Of a DNA stretch of 64,000 nt, positions 57,501-64,000 are shown one piece after another. A program made the translations under genes and the position numbers. Each line of letters starts with the position of its first letter. Position 1 is the first letter of the stretch. The notes beneath the pieces were generated by a model. That model was not told the DNA's origin and ran no database searches. It saw only the letters and a program-made list of their open reading frames with translations. Source of the DNA: Macrostomum hystrix (Eukaryota; Platyhelminthes; Macrostomidae); the NCBI GenBank assembly GCA_950097015.1, contig CATNEN010000030.1:2031001-2095000 (forward strand), written 5' to 3'.

Positions 57501-60500
57501 CATATGTTGTTTTAATCGAATTCTGAAAATAGGATTTTAATCTGCTTACATGCTGGGGAATACAGCCATTTCGGTCTCCTGAAGCCACAGTGCAGACCCA
57601 AGCCTGGCAGGGCTCTTTTCCATGGGATTAAATTACCTGGTTTTACCTGGCAGGCAACCGGATTAACTAGCACGGGTGGGCACAGCCTCCCATAAAAAGC
57701 ACTGGCGCCCCCCCTTGTCAGCCAGCTCCCCACGGCCAGACCTCCGGGCAATGCTCTGTTGCACTTTATCTGCATTTCCAGGTCGCCATGTGGCCCAGCG
57801 GCGCGACCAGCTCCGAGATCGTCAGGTGCCTGTCGGACCTGCTGGCGCTCTACTTGAAGGTGGCTGCTCTGGACTTGATCTTTACTATTCTCTCCGAGCT
57901 TCCGTTTTTTATAGTTCTGCTAGTGGGTTTTGCGTGCCGACTGATGTGAGTGTCGTGCGTGCGGTCAGGCCGGCTCGGCAAAAAACATTTCCGCTTCTTG
58001 TCTGCCGCTCCCCTGAAAAGCTTACCTCTGCCTCTGCCTCACACTCTCCTGCCTCCTAGACTGCCTCACTCTCTCTGCCTCACACTCTCCTGCCTCCTAG
58101 ACTGCCTCACTATCTCTGCCTCACACTCTCCTGCCTCCTAGACTGCCTCACTATCTCTGCCTCACACTCTCCTGCCTCCTAGACTGCCTCACTATCTCTG
58201 CCTCACACTCTCCTGCCTCCTAGACTGCCTCACTATCTCTGCCTCACACTCTCCTGCCTCCTAGACTGCCTCACTATCTCTGCCTCACACTCTCCTGCCT
58301 CCTAGACTGCCTCACTATCTCTGCCTCACACTCTCCTGCCTCCTAGACTGCCTCACTATCTCTGCCTCACACTCTCCTGCCTCCTAGACTGCCTCACTAT
58401 CTCTGCCTCACACTCTCCTGCCTCCTAGACTGCCTCACTCTCTCTGCCTCACACTCTCCTGCCTCCTAGACTGCCTCACTCTCTCTGCCTCACACTCTCC
58501 TGCCTCCTAGACTGCCTCACTCTCTCTGCCTCACACTCTCCTGCCTCCTAGACTGCCTCACTATCTCTGCCTCACACTCTTCATGTCACACTCTGCCCCA
58601 CACTCTTCATGTCGCACTCTGCCCCACACTCTTCATGTCGCACTCTGCCCCACACTCTTCATGTCACACTCTGCCCCACACTCTTCATGTCGCACTCTGC
58701 CCCACACTCTTCATGTCACACTCTGCCCCACACTCTTCATGTCGCACTCTGCCCCACACTCTTCATGTCACACTCTGCCCCACACTCTTCATGTCACACT
58801 CTGCCCCACACTCTTCATGTCGCACTCTGCCCCACACTCTTCATGTCACACTCTGCCCCACACTCTTCATGTCGCACTCTGCCCCACACTCTTCATGTCA
58901 CACTCTGCCCCACACTCTTCATGTCACACTCTGCCCCACACTCTTCATGTCACACTCTGCCCCACACTCTTCATGTCGCACTCTGCCCCACACTCTTCAT
59001 GTCGCACTCTGCCCCACACTCTTCATGTCACACTCTGCCCCACACTCTGCCCCACACTCTTCATGTCACACTCTGCCCCACACTCTTCATGTCGCACTCT
59101 GCCCCACACTCTTCATGTCACACTCTGCCCCACACTCTTCATGTCACACTCTGCCCCACACTCTTCATGTCGCACTCTGCCCCACACTCTTCATGTCACA
59201 CTCTGCCCCACACTCTGCCCCACACTCTTCATGTCACACTCTGCCCCACACTCTTCATGTCGCACTCTGCCCCACACTCTTCATGTCACACTCTGCCCCA
59301 CACTCTTCATGTCACACTCTGCCCCACACTCTTCATGTCGCACTCTGCCCCACACTCTTCATGTCGCACTCTGCCCCACACTCTTCATGTCACACTCTGC
59401 CCCACACTCTGCCCCACACTCTTCATGTCACACTCTGCCCCACACTCTGCCCCACACTCTTCATGTCACAGTGTTTTCTCGTACTACTCAAACGTTTGGT
59501 GTACTTGCTTATCAGTTACTCTGCTGAAACCGGGGTACTGCCCACCTGACTACCTTTCGAGTTAAATCTAAGTTACTCGTAGCTTATTAAATTTCGCAAT
59601 TGTTCCACTGACAGTCGAGTTATTTTATAGTAAAAAGAACCTATGAAACAAATGGAATAGAGATGAAATTGAATTGAGCAGAGATGGGCTGTTGTGACAA
59701 CAAAAGTAGGAATAGCCACCTCTCACACATCTGAGCAGGCCAAAAGCCCGTCTGTCGGTGTCTCCTTTGAGCCGCATAAGTTGAGCATTCTTTTCTCAAG
59801 CCGGCGAGTGACAGACAGGCATAGCTAGCCAATTCTTGTGGTTTGTTGGCTTTCAATTATAATAGCATTTTCTCAGCTGCCATCTTCTCACCCTTCATAG
59901 TCATAATATATTTGCCATCTATCTACCTTACTGTCTTCTCAAAACTGTCTTGTTGTGCGCCCGCCGAGTGGGTGATTTATGACGCGGCTGGCACGCTTCT
60001 AAAAACTATCAGATCTTATATAGTGGATGCTGTTGTGTGATTTCATTTAAGAATTAGCAACCGATGTTCTATCAAGCTTGCGTTTAGACGCTCACGAGCT
60101 TCGCTATCTAAACTTGTACTTTTGTATAGATAAAGCACAATAGTTGCTTGCATATTTTCTGTTGCTTTTTTAAGCGAAAACCTGCAGGCTCTATTGGCAA
60201 AACTGAATGGGCGTGCACCACTGTCCTGTCTGGCATTGCTTTGTGCGTTCACTGATAAAGCAAAAATTCCATTTGCCTTGATAATTCACTTTTTCTTTAG
60301 TTCACAACCCAGAGCTGTACTATGAACGTAGTGGAGCATTACTGACTATTATCCCAAAATATGATTCCTTACTGACTAATCTCTGCTTACATTTGGCAGA
60401 TTCAGCCAATGCTTCAACGACAGTCAGCCATCGTTCCTCTGCTGGACGACCTGCTCGCGAAACGAGGCTGCACAACAACTGAGCTGACCGCTCAGGCTGC

Positions 60501-60527
60501 CACTGAAGCTGTTCAGTCACTGCTGCG
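54583..60527 (+). CDS. ZCCHC14/ZCCHC2-like gene, 5' part (continues past the window)
   Basis: The exons I can place are 54583-55105, 55533-55791, 57782-57945 and 60400-60527. All are bounded by GT-AG sites with consistent phases once one base near 54703 is skipped. The N-terminus reads SVLAWFNDRLQPHERIELLC, then after the frame change NCAPLELRFLASWSE and ELREFEARINSPAELLRLAE. ZCCHC14 and ZCCHC2 proteins have the same order (WF..L...QR-ELLCGLL, PLELRFLGSCLEDL, LRD-E-KAN). Exon 2 has GDRLRWLHRRLSDATELEAG; exons 3 and 4 are less certain. The SAM and CCHC zinc-finger parts would lie beyond the window. ZCCHC14 in vertebrates recruits TENT4 poly(A) polymerases to RNA stem-loops. Its introns consist mostly of minisatellites. 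Confidence 0.6.
55830..56020. repeat. Intronic 15-bp tandem repeat, ~13 copies
   Basis: The unit ttcattttggctccc (a few copies ggatccc) repeats almost exactly, starting about 38 bp after the splice donor of exon 2 of the ZCCHC14-like gene. Its five-codon period gives frames on both strands. Confidence 0.93.
56390..57430. repeat. Intronic minisatellite, 19-bp unit, ~55 copies
   Basis: The unit aagtgccatttccgaattg repeats every 19 bp with variants tttcgtatag and gtaccatt. Larger blocks ending in attattcgtgtagaagtgcc recur, which shows multi-unit duplication. Three units make 57 bp, so every frame on the minus strand shows a 19-residue repeat. No protein is implied. Confidence 0.94.
58020..58580. 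repeat. Intronic minisatellite, 41-bp unit, ~13 copies, carrying acceptor-like sites
   Basis: The unit gactgcctcactatctctgc followed by ctcacactctcctgcctccta repeats every 41 bp with only tat/tct changes. Each unit has a long pyrimidine tract ending cctcctag, the form of a 3' splice acceptor. It begins about 75 bp after the donor of exon 3 of the ZCCHC14-like gene. Confidence 0.95.
58580..59475. repeat. Intronic minisatellite, 26-bp unit, ~34 copies
   Basis: The unit cactcttcatgtcacactct followed by gcccca repeats every 26 bp with a single common variant (gtcgcac). Occasional half units (cactctgcccca) insert 12 bp. It directly follows the 41-bp array and shares the cacactct motif. Long ORFs in all three plus frames are artefacts. 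59476-60399 is unremarkable intron. Confidence 0.95.
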
Positions 60528-60539
60528 GTGGGTACCGGC

Positions 60540-62725
60540 CCTGCTGTGTCTGGTCTGTCTAGTCTAGCGGCATTGTACAGACCCTTCCCTGTCTAGTCTA
60601 GCGGCATTGTACAGACCCATCCCTGTCTAGTCTAGCGGCATTGTACAGACCCATCCCTGTCTAGTCTAGCGGCATTGTACAGACCCTTCCATGTCTAGTC
60701 TAGCGGCATTGTACAGACCCATCCCTGTCTAGTCTAGCGGCATTGTACAGACCCATCCCTGTCTAGTCTAGCGGCATTGTACAGACCCTTCCCTGTCTAG
60801 TCTAGCGGCATTGTACAGACCCATCCCTGTCTAGTCTAGCGGCATTGTACAGACCCTTCCCTGTCTAGTCTAGCGGCATTGTACAGACCCTTCCCTGTCT
60901 AGTCTAGCGGCATTGTACAGACCCTTCCCTGTCTAGTCTAGCGGCATTGTACAGACCCTTCCCTGTCTAGTCTAGCGGCATTGTACAGACCCATCCCTGT
61001 CTAGTCTAGCGGCATTGTACAGACCTATCCCTGTCTAGTCTAGCGCATTGTACAGACCCATCCCTGTCTAGTCTAGCGGCATTGTACAGACCCTTCCCTG
61101 TCTAGTCTAGCGGCATTGTACAGACCCTTCCCTGTCTAGTCTAGCGGCATTGTACAGACCCTTCCCTGTCTAGTCTAGCGGCATTGTACAGACCCTTCCC
61201 TGTCTAGTCTAGCGGCATTGTACAGACCCTTCCCTGTCTAGTCTAGCGGCATTGTACAGACCCATCCCTGTCTAGTCTAGCGGCATTGTACAGACCCTTC
61301 CCTGTCTAGTCTAGCGGCATTGTACAGACCCATCCCTGTCTAGTCTAGCGGCATTGTACAGACCCATCCCTGTCTAGTCTAGCGGCATTGTACAGACCCT
61401 TCCCTGTCTAGTCTAGCGGCATTGTACAGACCCTTCCCTGTCTAGTCTAGCGGCATTGTACAGACCCTTCCCTGTCTAGTCTAGCGGCATTGTACAGACC
61501 CTTCCCTGTCTAGTCTAGCGGCATTGTACAGACCCATCCCTGTCTAGTCTAGCGGCATTGTACAGACCCTTCCCTGTCTAGTCTAGCGGCATTGTACAGA
61601 CCCATCCCTGTCTAGTCTAGCGGCATTGTACAGACCCTTCCCTGTCTAGTCTAGCGGCATTGTACAGACCCATCCCTGTCTAGTCTAGCGGCATTGTACA
61701 GACCCTTCCCTGTCTAGTCTAGCGGCATTGTACAGACCCTTCCCTGTCTAGTCTAGCGGCATTGTACAGACCCTTCCCTGTCTAGTCTAGCGGCATTGTA
61801 CAGACCCTTCCCTGTCTAGTCTAGCGGCATTGTACAGACCCTTCCCTGTCTAGTCTAGCGGCATTGTACAGACCCTTCCCTGTCTAGTCTAGCGGCATTG
61901 TACAGACCCTTCCCTGTCTAGTCTAGCGGCATTGTACAGACCCTTCCCTGTCTAGTCTAGCGGCATTGTACAGACCCATCCCTGTCTAGTCTAGCGGCAT
62001 TGTACAGACCTATCCCTGTCTAGTCTAGCGGCATTGTACAGACCCATCCCTGTCTAGTCTAGCGGCATTGTACAGACCCTTCCCTGTCTAGTCTAGCGGC
62101 ATTGTACAGACCCTTCCCTGTCTAGTCTAGCGGCATTGTACAGACCCATCCCTGTCTAGTCTAGCGGCATTGTACAGACCCTTCCCTGTCTAGTCTAGCG
62201 GCATTGTACAGACCCTTCCCTGTCTAGTCTAGCGGCATTGTACAGACCCATCCCTGTCTAGTCTAGCGGCATTGTACAGACCCATCCCTGTCTAGTCTAG
62301 CGGCATTGTACAGACCCATCCCTGTCTAGTCTAGCGGCATTGTACAGACCCTTCCCTGTCTAGTCTAGCGGCATTGTACAGACCCTTCCCTGTCTAGTCT
62401 AGCGGCATTGTACAGACCCTTCCCTGTCTAGTCTAGCGGCATTGTACAGACCCTTCCCTGTCTAGTCTAGCGGCATTGTACAGACCCTTCCCTGTCTAGT
62501 CTAGCGGCATTGTACAGACCCTTCCCTGTCTAGTCTAGCGGCATTGTACAGACCCTTCCCTGTCTAGTCTAGCGGCATTGTACAGACCCTTCCCTGTCTA
62601 GTCTAGCGGCATTGTACAGACCCTTCCCTGTCTAGTCTAGCGGCATTGTACAGACCCTTCCCTGTCTAGTCTAGCGGCATTGTACAGACCCTTCCCTGTC
62701 TAGTCTAGCGGCATTGTACAGACCC
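60540..62725. repeat. Large intronic minisatellite, 34-bp unit, ~64 copies
   Basis: The unit gtctagtctagcggcattgt followed by acagacccttccct repeats for 2.2 kb with extreme uniformity. Nearly all variation is one position (cccttccct or cccatccct), plus rare cctat, a ccatg and one unit lacking a g near 61045. It starts about 20 bp after the donor of exon 4 of the ZCCHC14-like gene. Confidence 0.96.
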
Positions 62726-64000
62726 GAGCTTCATATATAGAGCAATTCAAATGAAAGTGGTAGCTGCACATCTATTTAAACAACATTTTTGTCGGTCAAC
62801 TAAACTCAAATAATTTCATTCTTGGTTCTTACCTGTTAGTTTTGAATGGGCAAATGAAAGGTAAAAGGAAGTAAAGAACAAAAATATTTATCCAAGGCAC
62901 GAGCGAGAAGAAGAGCTTGTCAAGAAAAAAACTGAAAAACGAAATGTAAAAGAGATTCCGAGGTCAATTTGCTCAATTTTCGTTTTTCTCTCTTTGATAA
63001 TCAGCATCATCAAAGTCAAACTGTCGGCCTCTAGCTGCTGCTGCTGCTGAAAAGTGTTCAGCTGCAGGAATGACGGTAGAAGGCGCAGAGTAAATATTGG
63101 GGGTCACAAAATGCGGCAGTTGTGCGTGTGTGTGTAGGCGGGTGGCTACACCATCCTGAGACTGTGTGCTCATGTGTGCTCATGTGTGCTCATGTGTAGG
63201 CCAAGATATTGAGTAGCTGGTCTGGCTGAAATGACCTGCCTTATTTCGAGTTGAATTGAATTACCAGCCCAGAAACGCATCAAGAGAGAGTCCAATTGTT
63301 TTCTGTCTGCTCACTCTACCTCTGCGCCAGCACTACAATACTTGTAAAGGCTGCAGCAGCTGCGGCTGTCAATATTGAGCCGTGGCGCCGCTGCCTCCAC
63401 CCCCTCCCTACAGGAGCCCCGAGGTAAACAGGTAGTTTTTAGAGCGCACAATAATAATAGGTAGCTCCGAACTCCGAATTAACCGAGCTGTCACCGGGTG
63501 TGATTGAACCCCCTGCTGGCTTTGTGAGCACTGAGTGCCCGAAGGCTGACCCAGCCCTACTCATCCACCCACTTTGACGTGCTCGAGTTGCCTTTAAGCC
63601 TACTGATGCAGCAGCCTCTCCCCTGGTTATGCAAGCGGACCATTGTGCGCCTTTGACCAACCGAATAATAAGTTACCTGGCAGGTGCTTGCTAAGGCAAT
63701 ACTAGGGACATTCTTGCCATTATTTTCATTCATAATGTTGTCATAGTAGCGGCATATAATATAGCCCAGTAATGTGTTCGGTATCTAGGGTCTGTATATG
63801 AATGTTGTATTCATAAAAGAAGCTGAAAATGTAACGATCTTTAACAAACGAAGATTTATAGCTTTCCGTTAAACGCTGAAATAAGTGAACGCTGATTGCA
63901 GGGAATAGATTATTAGCGGTGTTGTGACACAGGCCATTTCAGAAGCAAGCATGATTCAATCGCAGAATTGAATTTTATCTTATCATTTATTTTATTAGTT
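62726..64000. other. Flank of the 34-bp array, no recognisable exon
   Basis: Mixed sequence with a ctgctgctgctg run near 63035, three copies of tgtgctcatg near 63168-63195, and only short ORFs. It is presumably the rest of the ZCCHC14-like intron. I could not identify a further exon. Confidence 0.4.

Noticed and set aside
58583-59565. Three overlapping plus-strand ORFs of over 300 codons
   Set aside because: All three frames of a 26-bp array encode the same permuted peptide; it is intronic repeat sequence.
60540-62725. CRISPR-like array of regularly spaced repeats
   Set aside because: Units are directly contiguous with no unique spacers, and the setting is a eukaryotic intron; it is a minisatellite.

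Overview
The window looks like animal nuclear DNA. It has spliced genes with GT-AG introns, a Pol III tRNA gene, tRNA-derived SINEs, mariner and piggyBac remnants, an interstitial TTAGGG tract and a Piwi gene. The extreme load of tandem repeats, the compact 75-80 bp default introns and splice-acceptor-like sites just before start codons would fit a free-living flatworm such as Macrostomum. That species guess is inference and cannot be proven from this sequence alone.

Layout. 1-13.4 kb is gene-poor: seven large minisatellites, several copies of one tRNA-derived SINE, a short telomere-like tract and one tRNA-Gly(TCC). 13.5-20.65 kb (minus) is a nine-exon GPR155/LYCHOS gene (transporter-like bundle, GPCR-like region, C-terminal DEP domain). 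Most of its long introns are filled by their own private minisatellite. 21.2 kb (minus) is a mitochondrial ribosomal protein S33 gene. 22.1-26 kb is a transposon graveyard: a piggyBac relic split by a candidate solo LTR, then a long-TIR DNA element carrying a basic ORF. 26-29.5 kb is AT-rich without recognisable genes. 29.57-33.99 kb (plus) is a three-exon piwi gene whose second intron is almost entirely a mariner relic with a SINE inside it.

36.4-49.1 kb is the most unusual part. It holds three copies (one a pseudogene) of a TRP-like six-transmembrane gene and a four-exon gene encoding about ten ankyrin repeats fused to a Mab-21/cGAS-like nucleotidyltransferase (a cGAS-like receptor, cGLR). 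An ankyrin-coding relic lies downstream of TRP-like copy A, just as the ankyrin-cGLR gene lies downstream of copy C. The locus therefore looks like an inverted duplication of a TRP-like plus ankyrin-cGLR module, followed by decay of one side. The N-terminal 610 bp of the three TRP-like copies are almost identical although the membrane halves are divergent, which suggests recent gene conversion.

49.2-54.5 kb is intergenic with two abutting arrays and a retroelement-like tail. From 54.58 kb to beyond the window end (plus) lies a gene whose N-terminus resembles ZCCHC14/ZCCHC2. Its introns again consist mainly of minisatellites, including a 2.2 kb array of a 34-bp unit. Two otherwise good genes (ankyrin-cGLR and ZCCHC14-like) each need a single-base frame correction, which may be assembly error or real. 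Very long ORFs inside the arrays are artefacts of unit lengths divisible by three, or of three units making a whole number of codons.
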